A DNA stretch of 52,115 nt, from positions 1 to 52,115 of IMG/VR virus record IMGVR_UViG_3300034175_000039; one strand, 5' to 3'. Shown here piece after piece: positions 1 through 9,836 of this stretch. This DNA comes from a virus. Numbering within the stretch: position 1 is the first letter of the stretch; each line of letters begins with the position of its first letter. The notes under the pieces are model-generated. The model did no database searches. It worked only from the letters and a program-made list of their open reading frames with translations, and was not told where the DNA came from. The position numbers and the translations under genes are program-made.

Positions 1-17
1 ATGTCGAATGTGTTAGA
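1..17. repeat. 17-bp terminal overlap, identical to 52099-52115
   Basis: The first 17 bases (ATGTCGAATGTGTTAGA) are repeated exactly as the last 17 bases of the window. Joining the ends with one copy removed keeps the tape-measure reading frame open. This is what a circular assembly of a phage genome looks like. It lies inside a tail gene, so it is unlikely to be a packaging (cos) site. Confidence 0.9.
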
Positions 18-2655
18 TCGCAACGGGCGTTCAGCGAACACCACAGCCGCCGCACAAGGCGTCCTGTCCACAGCGGCGAGTAAAGTGAGCGTGACGTTCA
101 ATGGCGTCACTACGTCGGCTAGCGGCGCTGCTACGGCCACGCAAGGGGTCGCTAATGCTTCGACCGCCGCGACGGGGGCGATTACTGCAACGGGCACCGC
201 CGCCGCGTCCACCGGTAGCAAATTGCAACAGTTGGACGCGCATATGGTCGCGTACCGGGCTAATCTTCGCCAAATGAAGATCGATGCGATGCAAGCCGCC
301 GCTGGCGGTCAACAGTTGGACGCGCATATGGTCGCATATCGTGACCATATGGCTAAAGCATCACAGCAAACATTACTTGTCGGTCAATCAATGAAATTCA
401 GTGCGCGCGATGGCTTGAACTTCTCGCGTCAAATGTCGGACATTGGCGTTACCGCTGCGATGGGCATGAACCCGTTCATGATCGCGCTTCAACAAGGTCC
501 GCAACTATTCGATATTATACAGGAAAAAGCGATTGCGACCGGCACGACCGTTGGTGCTGTGTTTCGTGCCGCTGGCGCTACTATTTGGGCGGCTTTGCTG
601 CCAATCATGCCGCTCATACTCGCAATTGTTGGCGCGGTGGCGTTGGTTGCTGCCGGGTTTGGTCTTGCCACTCGCGAAATCAGCAAAGGCAATGAAGATA
701 TTTCCAAAGGTCTTGGTTTGACCGAAAAGCAATTGGAGCGCGTAAAAAAAGCGGGTGTTGATACCGGCGTCACCATCGGTGACACGTTTACGGCTTTCTT
801 CGAAATCATCGGTGAACGACTTGTTAGCGCGTTCGATGGCCCGTTGAAATGGTTGAAAGAAGCGTGGAATGACGCCATGGATTTCATTGTCGTTTATGGG
901 ACCATGGCAATCAAAGGTGTCATCGGTGGTTTTGTTGGCGGCTTTTATGCAATCAAGGCTGTGTGGTCCCTGCTACCGGCTGCTATCGGTGATCTTTCAT
1001 ACGCGGCTGCCAACAAGGCGATTTCTGCTGTCGATTGGTTGATCAACAAATCTATCGACGGTTTGAACAAGTTAATCAGTTACGCCAATATGGCGGCGCA
1101 GAAAGTCGGTTTAGACGGCATCGGTACGATTGGTAACGTGTCGCTTGGTCAGACTAAGAACCCGTATGCCGGGGCGGCGGAAGATGCTGGCAACGCCATA
1201 GCGGCGGGTTTCGACAAAGGTAAGAAGGCGAGCGACGGCGCTGTTGATCGTTTCTTTTCCGATGTTGGTAAGCGCGCTCGTAAAAACCGTGGCAAGCTGA
1301 TCCTTGAAGCCGCTGGCGATCCCGAAAAGGGTCCGCGCGAAAAGAAACCACGTAAGCCGCCCAAGGGTCCAAAGAGCGACGCGGCGAAGTTTGAAGATAT
1401 CGTAACCGGTGCGCAAAACGATATTGCTACGCAAGTGGCGCGCGGCGAAGCGATCAAGCTGTCAGCGGAAGCCGCCGCGACATTGGAGCAAAAGACCAAG
1501 CTGTTGAACGAAGCGCAGTCCAAAGGGATTACGTTGACCGCTTCGATGAAATCCAAGATCGATGAACTTGCCGGGGCATACGGCAAGGCAAAGGTCGCGG
1601 CGGACAATGCAATTGCGCTACATGATATCCTTAAAGCTGCCGACGCTGACATTGCTTCGCTCAAGTCGCAAGCGGAGTTAATCGGCCTTGTCGGTCGTCA
1701 ACTTGCATATCAAACCGAAATGCAAAAGCTGTTGAATGATGCGAAAGCAAAGGGTTTGACGGTGGACGCGGCAATGCGTGCGCAGTTTGAAGGTAAGGCG
1801 AGTGAGTACGCGGACCAATCGCAAGCCAACGCTAATGCTACGTTTATGGACGGTGTGACGAAGGGCGCAGCCGAACGCATGACCGTTCTTAAACAAGAGC
1901 AAGCGCAAATCGGTCTAAGTGCGGACGAAGTGAACCGCTTGCGCATCGAAAACGAATTATTGGCGCAGGCACGTCAACGGAACATCGATCTTACGCCCGC
2001 CGATATTGCCGCCATCGGTGAAATCGCGAAAGAGCAAGCCGAAGTCGAAGCGGGCATTCGCAAGACCCGCGAAGCCCTAGACTTCGCAAAAGATACGGCG
2101 CGTGGTTTCTTCAAGGATATCACCGATGGTTTGCGCAACGGTAAATCGCTATGGGAAAGCTTTGCACAAGCGGCGGTCAACGCACTGAATAAGATCATCG
2201 ACCGGTTGATTGATAAAGCTATTACGCTTGCGATTGACGCTATCTTCACTGCGCTTGGCGGTGGCGGCGGTTTCGCCAAAGGCGGTATCTTCGGTGATGG
2301 TGGTGTGACGGCATTTGCGAAAGGTGGAACGTTCACCAATAGTATTGTGGACCGACCAACCATGTTCGCCAGTGGCGGCGCGCTCGGCGTGATGGGCGAA
2401 GCCGGACCGGAAGCGATTATGCCTTTAAAGCGTGGCGGGGACGGCGCGTTAGGTGTTCAGATGCACGGTGCCAAAGCGGGCACGGTCATTCACGCTCCCG
2501 TGATGATCCACAACGACAACCGGGTAAGCGGTGCCGTTAGTAGTGCCGATATTGTTGCGCTTCAACGTAAGTCGGCTGAACAAACGAAACAGCAAATCGC
2601 ACGCGATATTCCTGCTATCATTCGTCAGTTCCAGACAGACGGGGCTATCATATGA
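1..2655 (+). CDS. Tape measure protein, main part (residues 68-951; starts at 51898)
   Basis: This is the tail length ruler, which fills the tail lumen during assembly and usually helps DNA enter the cell. The frame is open from the first base because the true N-terminus lies at 51898-52115. Joined across the ends the protein is 951 aa. It shows Ala/Thr-rich low-complexity sequence, a strongly hydrophobic stretch at roughly residues 247-289 of the joined protein, long charged helical segments, a Gly-rich tail with FAKGGIF and FAKGGTF, and the GEAGPEAIMPL box common at tape-measure C-termini. An 84-bp internal duplication begins at 226 and 310. It follows the frameshifted tail chaperones, the canonical position, and overlaps the next gene by ATGA. 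Confidence 0.95.
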   Translation: MSNVLDRNGRSANTTAAAQGVLSTAASKVSVTFNGVTTSASGAATATQGVANASTAATGAITATGTAAASTGSKLQQLDAHMVAYRANLRQMKIDAMQAAAGGQQLDAHMVAYRDHMAKASQQTLLVGQSMKFSARDGLNFSRQMSDIGVTAAMGMNPFMIALQQGPQLFDIIQEKAIATGTTVGAVFRAAGATIWAALLPIMPLILAIVGAVALVAAGFGLATREISKGNEDISKGLGLTEKQLERVKKAGVDTGVTIGDTFTAFFEIIGERLVSAFDGPLKWLKEAWNDAMDFIVVYGTMAIKGVIGGFVGGFYAIKAVWSLLPAAIGDLSYAAANKAISAVDWLINKSIDGLNKLISYANMAAQKVGLDGIGTIGNVSLGQTKNPYAGAAEDAGNAIAAGFDKGKKASDGAVDRFFSDVGKRARKNRGKLILEAAGDPEKGPREKKPRKPPKGPKSDAAKFEDIVTGAQNDIATQVARGEAIKLSAEAAATLEQKTKLLNEAQSKGITLTASMKSKIDELAGAYGKAKVAADNAIALHDILKAADADIASLKSQAELIGLVGRQLAYQTEMQKLLNDAKAKGLTVDAAMRAQFEGKASEYADQSQANANATFMDGVTKGAAERMTVLKQEQAQIGLSADEVNRLRIENELLAQARQRNIDLTPADIAAIGEIAKEQAEVEAGIRKTREALDFAKDTARGFFKDITDGLRNGKSLWESFAQAAVNALNKIIDRLIDKAITLAIDAIFTALGGGGGFAKGGIFGDGGVTAFAKGGTFTNSIVDRPTMFASGGALGVMGEAGPEAIMPLKRGGDGALGVQMHGAKAGTVIHAPVMIHNDNRVSGAVSSADIVALQRKSAEQTKQQIARDIPAIIRQFQTDGAII
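226..335 (+). repeat. 84-bp-period direct duplication inside tape measure gene
   Basis: Twenty-six bases beginning CAACAGTTGGACGCGCATAT occur at 226-251 and again at 310-335, encoding QLDAHMVAYR twice, 28 residues apart. Sequence after each copy has diverged. An in-frame tandem duplication in a tape measure would lengthen the tail slightly. Confidence 0.85.
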
Positions 2656-3335
2656 TTAATCACAAGGTTTGGTCGTTCCCAACCTTCCCTATTAGCAAAC
2701 AACTGTTTGTCGCGTCCGGGCAAGCTTTTGATGGTGGTATGACGGTTGGTGGTATTCATATGCTATCGCCGGAACCCGGTGGTCGATCCATGCTCGAAAT
2801 TCAGCCATCGTTGCAAGTTAGCGAATGGGAATTTCCGCTGTCGTCATGGCTTATGTCAAAAATAAATGGTGACATTTTCCGCGTCCGTTTGGCCCCGACG
2901 CCGCAAGTCGCGAGCAAGCGTAGCGGTGGCGCACCGTGGGCGGAAGGCGGTATTTATCCAGAAAGTCCGTGGAGCAATCAACAGAATTGGTCCGGTGACG
3001 ACGTAGCGTTGTATAAAAGTGTTTCGTTGGAGGGAACCAACGTGGCCTATGTCGATATGTCTGCCTTAGGACAAATCTTACAATGCGGTCATGTAATCGG
3101 TCATGGTGACAACTGTTATAAGATTGACGAAGTATCCTATGACGCGTTTAACGTCGCTACGATCACCGTCAAACCGCCGTTTCGCAAATCCATTGCAGTT
3201 GGCGATATTGCACTATTACGTCCATTCTTTCTTGGTTCAATCGTCAACGGCGAAGAAATGCGTGCGACGTATGACGCCGAAAACGTCGGTCATATTCAAA
3301 TCGGCCGCATTCGGTTAAACGAAGTAATTCTATAA
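2652..3335 (+). CDS. Minor/distal tail protein
   Basis: A 227-aa protein with no signal peptide or membrane segment. It sits directly after the tape measure (ATGA overlap) and before the tail-tip cluster, the position of the distal tail protein or lambda gpM-like proteins in siphophages. The middle is rich in Trp, Gly and Ser and the C-terminal part is beta-like. The tail role rests mainly on gene order; I do not recognise a specific motif. Confidence 0.65.
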   Translation: MINHKVWSFPTFPISKQLFVASGQAFDGGMTVGGIHMLSPEPGGRSMLEIQPSLQVSEWEFPLSSWLMSKINGDIFRVRLAPTPQVASKRSGGAPWAEGGIYPESPWSNQQNWSGDDVALYKSVSLEGTNVAYVDMSALGQILQCGHVIGHGDNCYKIDEVSYDAFNVATITVKPPFRKSIAVGDIALLRPFFLGSIVNGEEMRATYDAENVGHIQIGRIRLNEVIL

Positions 3336-3991
3336 TGGATTTCTATTCGACCCTTAACGACTATCTTGGTGAACAAGATGACGTTATGGACATACGTGCC
3401 GTTGTACGTCGTTGCTGGTTCTACGACTTCAATGGTGAACCGGTCCGCCTTTGGCAAGGCCAAGGCAAGTTGTTCACGTCCGATGGAAACACGTGGTTAG
3501 GCACGATTGATGCGAACGGAACAGATTATCATAAAACACCGGCTATGCAGGATGGCCGCGATGGAACAAGCCCGTCATACCGTATGTCGATTCCTATTGT
3601 TGATATTCCCGGTCAGTCGGCGTTTCAGCTATACGAAGAGTTGAAAGCCGACCAATGGCGCGTCACCGGGCGTCGCATCGTTTGTTATCTGGCGATCTTC
3701 AACCAAGGCGAAGCTTTGCGCCCCGCGACGCCGTTATCATTCTTCAAAGAATTCACGATGTTTTCACCACAGTTTTCCGAAAAGGTGGAAGCTAACAGCG
3801 CGGGCACGTTGGTCAAATCGTATCAAGTCAGTGTCAGTGCTAAAGATAACAATTTCGGTCGCTCCAATACACCGCGTGGAACGTACGCAGACACGATCCA
3901 AAAAGAACGCGCCCGGCAACTAGGTGTGACGCTTGATCGTGGCGCGGAATTCCTTGGTTTGCTCGCAAACCGCACGTATCAAATTCCATGA
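3335..3991 (+). CDS. Minor tail protein (DUF2163/gpL-like position)
   Basis: A 218-aa protein starting in a TAATG overlap with the preceding gene. It is followed by a small cysteine-containing tail protein and the large tail-tip protein. This order (distal tail, gpL-like, NlpC/P60-like, gpJ-like) is conserved in lambda-type and gene-transfer-agent-type tails. The N-terminal MDFYSTLNDYLG segment and beta-rich middle fit a tail-hub component. The function is inferred from context. Confidence 0.6.
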   Translation: MDFYSTLNDYLGEQDDVMDIRAVVRRCWFYDFNGEPVRLWQGQGKLFTSDGNTWLGTIDANGTDYHKTPAMQDGRDGTSPSYRMSIPIVDIPGQSAFQLYEELKADQWRVTGRRIVCYLAIFNQGEALRPATPLSFFKEFTMFSPQFSEKVEANSAGTLVKSYQVSVSAKDNNFGRSNTPRGTYADTIQKERARQLGVTLDRGAEFLGLLANRTYQIP

Positions 3992-4374
3992 CCGACCATA
4001 TTGACGCGTTGTTGAAAATCTGGCGGTCCGTACCGTTCGTTTACGGCGATACGGATTGTATGCTTTCCATAGGCGATTATCTGGCGTCACGCGGCGCTGT
4101 GGACGTGACAGCGCGGTTCCGGGGCACCTACGCCGACGAAGCGGGCGCGCTGGCCCACGTGGCGCTCTGTGGCGGCGTCAGCGGCCTTATCGACATGACC
4201 GGGGTGGAACGGACCGACCGACCGGCGCGCGGCGACGTTGTGTGCTTTGATACGGGTCATGTCGAAGTGGGCGCGCTATGTACCGGACGCGGGATCGCAG
4301 CGCGCTTAGAACGTGGCGTGATCGAAGTTGATATACGATTGGTCAAGGTCGTTCAAAGCTGGAAAGTTCCATAA
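3988..4374 (+). CDS. DUF6950-like / NlpC-P60-like tail protein
   Basis: A 128-aa protein with the signature PFVYGDTDCM (residues 12-21) and a later GDVVCFDTGHVEVG segment. This resembles the phage DUF6950 family and reduced NlpC/P60-like peptidase folds found beside tail-tip proteins. Cys20 and His90 could form part of a catalytic centre. It may locally open peptidoglycan during entry. The gene is visibly more GC-rich than the tail genes on either side. It overlaps its neighbours by ATGA and TAATG. Confidence 0.65.
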   Translation: MTDHIDALLKIWRSVPFVYGDTDCMLSIGDYLASRGAVDVTARFRGTYADEAGALAHVALCGGVSGLIDMTGVERTDRPARGDVVCFDTGHVEVGALCTGRGIAARLERGVIEVDIRLVKVVQSWKVP

Positions 4375-6479
4375 TGTCCGCTGTAACCAAAATCGTTACC
4401 GGTATCGTTATTGTGGTTGCCGCAATTGTTGCAGCACCGTTCACAGGCGGCGCGTCGCTTTATCTTATACCGGTTGGCTTGTCCTTGGTCACACAAGGCA
4501 TAATGCAGATTATCCAAGGCAACAGAGGAACCAACACCGAAGCCGGTAAAGTTAACGTGCGCGTTGCTGAACCGATACGTTGGTTGAACGCTGGCATTGC
4601 ACGACAAGGCGGCGGCGTCCTATTTGCTGAATTCGATAGTGTCGGCAATCTTTGGTATTTGATCGTTCACAGTGACAGCCAATTGAAGCAACGAACAAAA
4701 GTGTTCTTGGACGATATTGAAGTTACACTAGACGGTTCTGGTAACGTTTTAACGAATGATTTCTGTTTGACGAGCAAAAACGAACCATACACGGGGAGCG
4801 GCACCCGCGTCCCTTATTTCCAGATTTGGACGACCACATACAGCCCGTCCGATCCTTCACCCCCCGGTGTTGCGGCGTTACTCGCGGCGTTTCCCGGCAA
4901 GTGGACTGCCGACCATAGGCTAGTCGGCACAACCTATACGGTGGTGCGCTGCAAGGCTATCAAGATTGATCATCGGTCGAAGGTTTACAGGTGGCGTGGT
5001 GCGCTTGGATTAGGTGAACCGGCAATCACCCTTGTTGGTGAATGGTCGTTGGTTTTTGACCCGCGTGACCCGGCGCAGACCCTCGGCGTCCCTACGACGT
5101 ATAAGTTCAGTCGGAATGCCGCGCTGATTTGGGCATGGTTCCGAACGCATCCCTTCGGACGTAATAAATCCATCAATAGCGTCAATTGGGATCGTATTGC
5201 CGAACAAGCCGATATTTGCGACGAACTCGTCATCGGGATTAGCGGAACGCAACCTCGCTACACATGCACGGCATCTTTTCCCGAAGATCAAGAGCGCGCT
5301 AATTCCGAACAGCAAATTTTGATGGCAATGGATGCACAGCTTGTTTTTGATGGTGATGGTAAATGTTGGTGTCGGGCCGGACGCTATTATTTGCCAACCT
5401 TAACGTTATCTCGCAATCGCGACGTGATTGCGATGGAAAGTTTAGAAGCGAACAACGGCGAAAGCGAAACACAAGGCGTGATCGTTCGGTATCTTGAACC
5501 GGACGCGAAGTATATTCTTCAACCATCGGCCCCGTGGTATAATCCGCTATATTATCAGCCGAACGAAGCGGCACAGTTTCTAACCGTTGATATCGCGACC
5601 GTCGATAATCACAACCAAGCAATGCGTCTAGCTAAGGCAATGGGATTACGCTCGCAACCATTGCACAAGTTAGCGCCGACTACCGGTTTGCGCGGCTTAC
5701 AGGCCCGTCAAGAACGTGTCATTGATCTTGTCTATGATAACACGTTTGCCGGTGATTATGAGATTTATACGCCAGTGGAAGTGAACGACGCAGGCGTATT
5801 TTGCCAATTCGGGCTTGTTCCAATTGATCCCGACCGGTTCGATTTGTTGCTTGGCGAGGAGAAAGCAAAGCCTGTGTTTGATGATGCAACGACAACGGTT
5901 ACACCAGCTTTGCCTAGCGCGGTTATCGTCACGATCAACAATCAAAGGATTGAAGCAACGTTCACGCCACTAGGGCGTGACGATATACGTTACGAATTTG
6001 AGTACACGCCGACGACGGATATTCTATTAGATAAATGGTCCAAGATGACCGTTGATCCGTCCGCCAACTTCGCTTATAGCAACACCATTCCAACGAATTT
6101 GCAATACAGTGTTCGCTGGCGCAGCGTAACGTCATCCGGGCGTCCGTCCGCATGGTCCGTCATTGTGAATGTAACCAATGCAAGTAGTTTCTTGTCATCT
6201 ACCAACTTGACTGTCAATGCAACTGTTGGACAGGCGGCTATAGCATGGCGTAATTCAACTAGCGCGACGTTTGGATACAGTAAGGTTTTTCGTGGTACGA
6301 CCAACGTATTTTCGTCCGCCACTCAAATTGGCACAGCCATTGCGGGCGGGCTTGGTCAATATCAAGGCTTTACTGACACCGGCTTGACGCCCGGTACTTA
6401 TTATTATTGGAACGTTGCCTATACGACCACCGATGTAGCAGCGACGCCGACCGGTCCGGTGCAAGGAATTGTAACATGA
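4374..6479 (+). CDS. Tail tip / host specificity protein (gpJ-like)
   Basis: A 701-aa protein with a hydrophobic N-terminus (about residues 4-46) rich in Ala, Val and Gly, as in tail-tip J proteins and assembly components I and K. A central tail-tip region follows, then C-terminal fibronectin-III-like repeats from about residue 510, visible as alternating PSAVIVTIN, YEFEYTP and YYYWNVAYTT strands. It is the largest protein after the tape measure and would form the tip that contacts the receptor. It precedes a row of putative fibre and receptor-binding genes, coupled by ATGA. Confidence 0.85.
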   Translation: MSAVTKIVTGIVIVVAAIVAAPFTGGASLYLIPVGLSLVTQGIMQIIQGNRGTNTEAGKVNVRVAEPIRWLNAGIARQGGGVLFAEFDSVGNLWYLIVHSDSQLKQRTKVFLDDIEVTLDGSGNVLTNDFCLTSKNEPYTGSGTRVPYFQIWTTTYSPSDPSPPGVAALLAAFPGKWTADHRLVGTTYTVVRCKAIKIDHRSKVYRWRGALGLGEPAITLVGEWSLVFDPRDPAQTLGVPTTYKFSRNAALIWAWFRTHPFGRNKSINSVNWDRIAEQADICDELVIGISGTQPRYTCTASFPEDQERANSEQQILMAMDAQLVFDGDGKCWCRAGRYYLPTLTLSRNRDVIAMESLEANNGESETQGVIVRYLEPDAKYILQPSAPWYNPLYYQPNEAAQFLTVDIATVDNHNQAMRLAKAMGLRSQPLHKLAPTTGLRGLQARQERVIDLVYDNTFAGDYEIYTPVEVNDAGVFCQFGLVPIDPDRFDLLLGEEKAKPVFDDATTTVTPALPSAVIVTINNQRIEATFTPLGRDDIRYEFEYTPTTDILLDKWSKMTVDPSANFAYSNTIPTNLQYSVRWRSVTSSGRPSAWSVIVNVTNASSFLSSTNLTVNATVGQAAIAWRNSTSATFGYSKVFRGTTNVFSSATQIGTAIAGGLGQYQGFTDTGLTPGTYYYWNVAYTTTDVAATPTGPVQGIVT

Positions 6480-6901
6480 TCCGTCTGAACAATGTTAGTG
6501 GGGCAGAATACGACCCTGTCACCGAAACAAGCGAACCGTATCAAGCGCCGGACGAACAAACGACCACTGATCAACAAAGCGAGATAGCCGCGTTGCAGGC
6601 TTCGGTTCTTGCGCTCGCGAATAAAATACGCACCGTTACAGACGCGGTTGTTGCTGCAACAATCTCCGATAAAACAATTCTGGCGGATGCGACTACCGCG
6701 CCGATCATTGTTAATCTTCCAGTCGCGGCTAGCACGGTTGGGCAAATTATCACCGTTAAGAAGATCGATGCGACCGCAAACGTTGTCACTCTTGATCCTA
6801 ATGGTGGCGAGTTGCTTGATGGTGGCGCAACAAGAGCAATTTCAACGCAATGGTCTAGCCTCACCATTCAGTGTAACGGAACGGCGTGGTTTATCCTATG
6901 A
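6476..6901 (+). CDS. Tail fibre-associated structural protein
   Basis: A 141-aa protein starting at ATG 6476, which overlaps the stop of the tail-tip gene (ATGA). An N-terminal acidic and coiled segment (residues 15-55) is followed by a beta-rich C-terminus with IVNLP, ITVKKID and TLDPNG strands, typical of small tail-fibre head domains. Ending in TAWFIL resembles many fibre-tip domains. It belongs to the tail-tip to spike cassette. Confidence 0.55.
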   Translation: MIRLNNVSGAEYDPVTETSEPYQAPDEQTTTDQQSEIAALQASVLALANKIRTVTDAVVAATISDKTILADATTAPIIVNLPVAASTVGQIITVKKIDATANVVTLDPNGGELLDGGATRAISTQWSSLTIQCNGTAWFIL

Positions 6902-7368
6902 CTTATGATCCGGCTTCCTCATCGATTATTGGAACGTATTTGATAGATACGTTGCCCGCTCCAACAGCGTCGATGATTGGAAAATACGCACGTGTCACCG
7001 ATTTGTTCGGTGAAAAAACGGACCTCTTGCTTTGTTCAAATCTCGGAACAAAGTATTATTGGCAACCGGTACGTCCAACGTATGCGAAAGCTGTTGTTGT
7101 GACGACCGCAACACCGAATATACCATTAACGCCGCTTAAGTCGCCTTCGGTTTTGTATATCACAGGAACGCTTGGCGCTGGTCGATCCATGATGCTAAGC
7201 GATATCAATGCATGGCCGGGCGCGTCGTTTGAAATCGCAATGGACGCGACTTTACTTGGAACACTGAACATCGTCGGAACGGGTCTCGGTTCCGGCGTCG
7301 GCGTCCTACTTGGCTCCCGCAAGAGACTGTTCTATACGGCCGAGGGCAAATGGCAGCAATTCACATAG
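6898..7368 (+). CDS. Tail-associated protein of unknown function
   Basis: A 156-aa protein. The ATG at 6898 forms an ATGA overlap with the previous gene and is preferred to a GTG four codons upstream. The C-terminus ends EGKWQQFT, and the sequence is rich in Gly, Thr and Leu with short beta strands, like distal fibre or dispersal domains. Its role in the adsorption apparatus is inferred from its place between tail tip and spike. Confidence 0.5.
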   Translation: MTYDPASSSIIGTYLIDTLPAPTASMIGKYARVTDLFGEKTDLLLCSNLGTKYYWQPVRPTYAKAVVVTTATPNIPLTPLKSPSVLYITGTLGAGRSMMLSDINAWPGASFEIAMDATLLGTLNIVGTGLGSGVGVLLGSRKRLFYTAEGKWQQFT

Positions 7369-7381
7369 TGGGAAATTCCAT

Positions 7382-8146
7382 ATGAGCGCAGTCGATACGA
7401 TCCGAAATGCCTTGTATGGTAGTCCACCGACTGCGACGTTTAAACCGTCGCGTGATGGCGTGTTGGCGGCTTTCACCGAATTGCAATTGGTTGTTGACGG
7501 TATCAATGCTGATATTCGACTATACGCAACCAAAGCATTGTTGGACGCTGACACGACGCGAGCGGCGGGCACGCAAGCGCGCGTTTACGCTGATAGTACG
7601 GCGGCAAATAACAAAGTCTATTATTGGTCCGGCTCCGCATGGGTCGTTGATATCAACTATTACAACGGTCTTGCGGCGGTCGTCCAACCTTTAGTTGACC
7701 TTGCCCGTGATTGGGCATCGAAGGTGTCCGGTGCGGTCGATCCAACGAACTATCCCGGCTTGCTTTCCGCTATTCAGTACGCACAGCAAGCGGCGGCAAG
7801 CCAATTGGCAGCATCTAATTCCGCCGCCGCAATCTCCACACAACAAGTCGCGGACGTGTATCGTGCGCTCGGTGTGGTCAGTGGTGCGTATAATGGTGAA
7901 CGCTCTATTCCGTCCGCGTTCACCATTAAACGTTTTTACGGTATTTGCGATACCGGAAGCGCGACGGTTTCAATCTTGAACAGCGGAGCGCCAATCGGTC
8001 CGGCATTCAATGTCAACGCGGCGGGCATTCTAACAACGGGTCTTGCGTTGGCGGTTCCAGCAAATACCGATATTGATTTTGCTGTTTACAACATAATCGG
8101 CACGCCAACTGGAATGTATCTTAAGACGACGGGAAATCTGATATGA
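7382..8146 (+). CDS. Putative tail fibre / connector protein
   Basis: A 254-aa protein. ATG 7382 is preceded by GGGAAATTCC, a weak ribosome site, and the longer upstream frame overlaps the previous gene. Ala-rich helical segments (residues 100-170) suggest a coiled-coil shaft, and the C-terminal 80 residues are beta-rich. It ends in an ATGA overlap with the spike gene, which suggests tight co-production. It may link the tail tip to the spike. Confidence 0.5.
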   Translation: MSAVDTIRNALYGSPPTATFKPSRDGVLAAFTELQLVVDGINADIRLYATKALLDADTTRAAGTQARVYADSTAANNKVYYWSGSAWVVDINYYNGLAAVVQPLVDLARDWASKVSGAVDPTNYPGLLSAIQYAQQAAASQLAASNSAAAISTQQVADVYRALGVVSGAYNGERSIPSAFTIKRFYGICDTGSATVSILNSGAPIGPAFNVNAAGILTTGLALAVPANTDIDFAVYNIIGTPTGMYLKTTGNLI

Positions 8147-9816
8147 GCGCCTATTCTGATCGTTCGAATATTTTGTTTCCGCCGTCAATGGCGTTCCTTG
8201 CGACGCCCGGTACAGCAGGTGGTTATTGGGATGCGTTGGATCGCTACAGCATTTATTCTGATAGTACATTGACCACACTTGCGGTGGTTGATGGACCCGT
8301 TGGCGCTATTCGTGATAAATCCGGAAACGGCAATCATCTTATTCAGCCAAACGCTACTCTTCGCCCAACTCTTCGCCTTTGGTCGGACGGTCGAACGTAT
8401 GTCGAATTCGACGGGATCAACGATGCTTTGTACGCATCGTTTGCACAGGTACAGCCGGTGTCTGTTGCCACTTTCCTCCGATTTCCTGATTTTAGCGGTG
8501 TTACGGAAATTATTGCTGATGGTTATTTCAATGCCACGACCGGTTCACCTAATACGCAAAACCTTCTAACTCGCGGTACAACAACCACGCCCCAAACTCC
8601 GACCTCGCGTGCAATAACGCAAGCATCGCCAACGGCAAGTTTGACTAATTTGAACAATAATCCGTCTGGCAACGCATTCACTGCATTTCAGGAATATAAC
8701 GGCGCATCGTCCGGTTCACATGACGATGATAGACCAATGCTTATGGTCAACAGTGGAACTAATGCACCACAAGGTGTGACGCTTGGTCGCCGCGCCGGTT
8801 ATCAAAATTCTGGTGATCTTCACGCTAAGTTTCATTTCTTTGGTCGCGTGCAAATGGGACGTTCGTTTACGACCAAAGAACGTCGTCAAATATTCGCGTT
8901 CAATGAAGCACGCCGACCAACAGACATCACCGAAACGATTTTTACGTGCGGTGATAGCATCATGAACACACCACTTTTCGCCGACAGTGTTCCCGAAAAG
9001 CTTCGTCAACTTTTAGTGACGGCGGGTGTCACGAATAAAGCCATCTTCAATGAAAACGTATCTACCTCGCGTAGTCACAGCGCGTGGGCAAAAGCTGGCG
9101 CAGGGCCAACCACCGTTGCAATCGCGGGCAATTCGCTCCCCGCCGCCGTTACGCCAGTAGCTCTTACTATCGTAACGCCGCTCGACATTGGCGGGCAATC
9201 ACTATCTGGACCGCTGGCGCTGGTATCAAACACGTTTGTTTCGGGAACATTGACCACCAATAATGGTACGGTTGTACCGGGTCAAATGAACGTTGCCGGG
9301 GCAGGCGTTTATAGTTTCACGCGTGATGTCGCTGGAACAACGGCATTGGACGTTTCATCCGGTGCTGTGTTTACAGTAAATCGTCACCGTCGCGCGAAAG
9401 TCAAGCGCATCATCTGTACTGCAACAAACAACACTGCCGACGCGCGGGCGCTTACCGATATCCAAGCATTAGCGGCGCAGGGTGAAGCTTATATTATTGG
9501 TCCAACCATGTCACGAACCGTCGCATCTGGTTCAACTGCATATATTGCAAATCGTACACTGTGTTCAACGCTAGCAACACAATACGGCGTCCGGTTTCTG
9601 GATTATCATGCGTTCGCACGCGATACGGTTAATGCCAACGGCGCATGGATGATGTTAGGTATGACACCGGACGCAAATAATGCAGCCGATATCGCCGCTG
9701 GCATCATGCCGCGATTATTTACGTATGATGATCTGCACCCGAACGCTTTATTTACGGGCGTTACTGCACAGCGTTTGTATAATGATCTTCATGCCGCTCC
9801 GTTTAATTGGTTTTGA
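8143..9816 (+). CDS. Tail spike with SGNH/GDSL-type esterase domain
   Basis: A 557-aa protein. The N-terminal part contains AIRDKSGNGNHLIQP and VEFDGINDALYA, as in LamG/concanavalin-like beta-sandwich domains of phage fibres. The C-terminal half carries an SGNH-like signature: FTCGDSIMN near residue 269 (nucleophile Ser in GDS) and DDLHPNA near residue 529 (Asp and His of the triad). Known tail-spike SGNH domains deacetylate host surface polysaccharide. This would be the receptor-processing protein. The Gly and Asn of the fold's other blocks are less clear, so the enzyme call is probable rather than certain. Confidence 0.75.
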   Translation: MSAYSDRSNILFPPSMAFLATPGTAGGYWDALDRYSIYSDSTLTTLAVVDGPVGAIRDKSGNGNHLIQPNATLRPTLRLWSDGRTYVEFDGINDALYASFAQVQPVSVATFLRFPDFSGVTEIIADGYFNATTGSPNTQNLLTRGTTTTPQTPTSRAITQASPTASLTNLNNNPSGNAFTAFQEYNGASSGSHDDDRPMLMVNSGTNAPQGVTLGRRAGYQNSGDLHAKFHFFGRVQMGRSFTTKERRQIFAFNEARRPTDITETIFTCGDSIMNTPLFADSVPEKLRQLLVTAGVTNKAIFNENVSTSRSHSAWAKAGAGPTTVAIAGNSLPAAVTPVALTIVTPLDIGGQSLSGPLALVSNTFVSGTLTTNNGTVVPGQMNVAGAGVYSFTRDVAGTTALDVSSGAVFTVNRHRRAKVKRIICTATNNTADARALTDIQALAAQGEAYIIGPTMSRTVASGSTAYIANRTLCSTLATQYGVRFLDYHAFARDTVNANGAWMMLGMTPDANNAADIAAGIMPRLFTYDDLHPNALFTGVTAQRLYNDLHAAPFNWF

Positions 9817-9836
9817 TCTATAGAAGGAATTAATTG

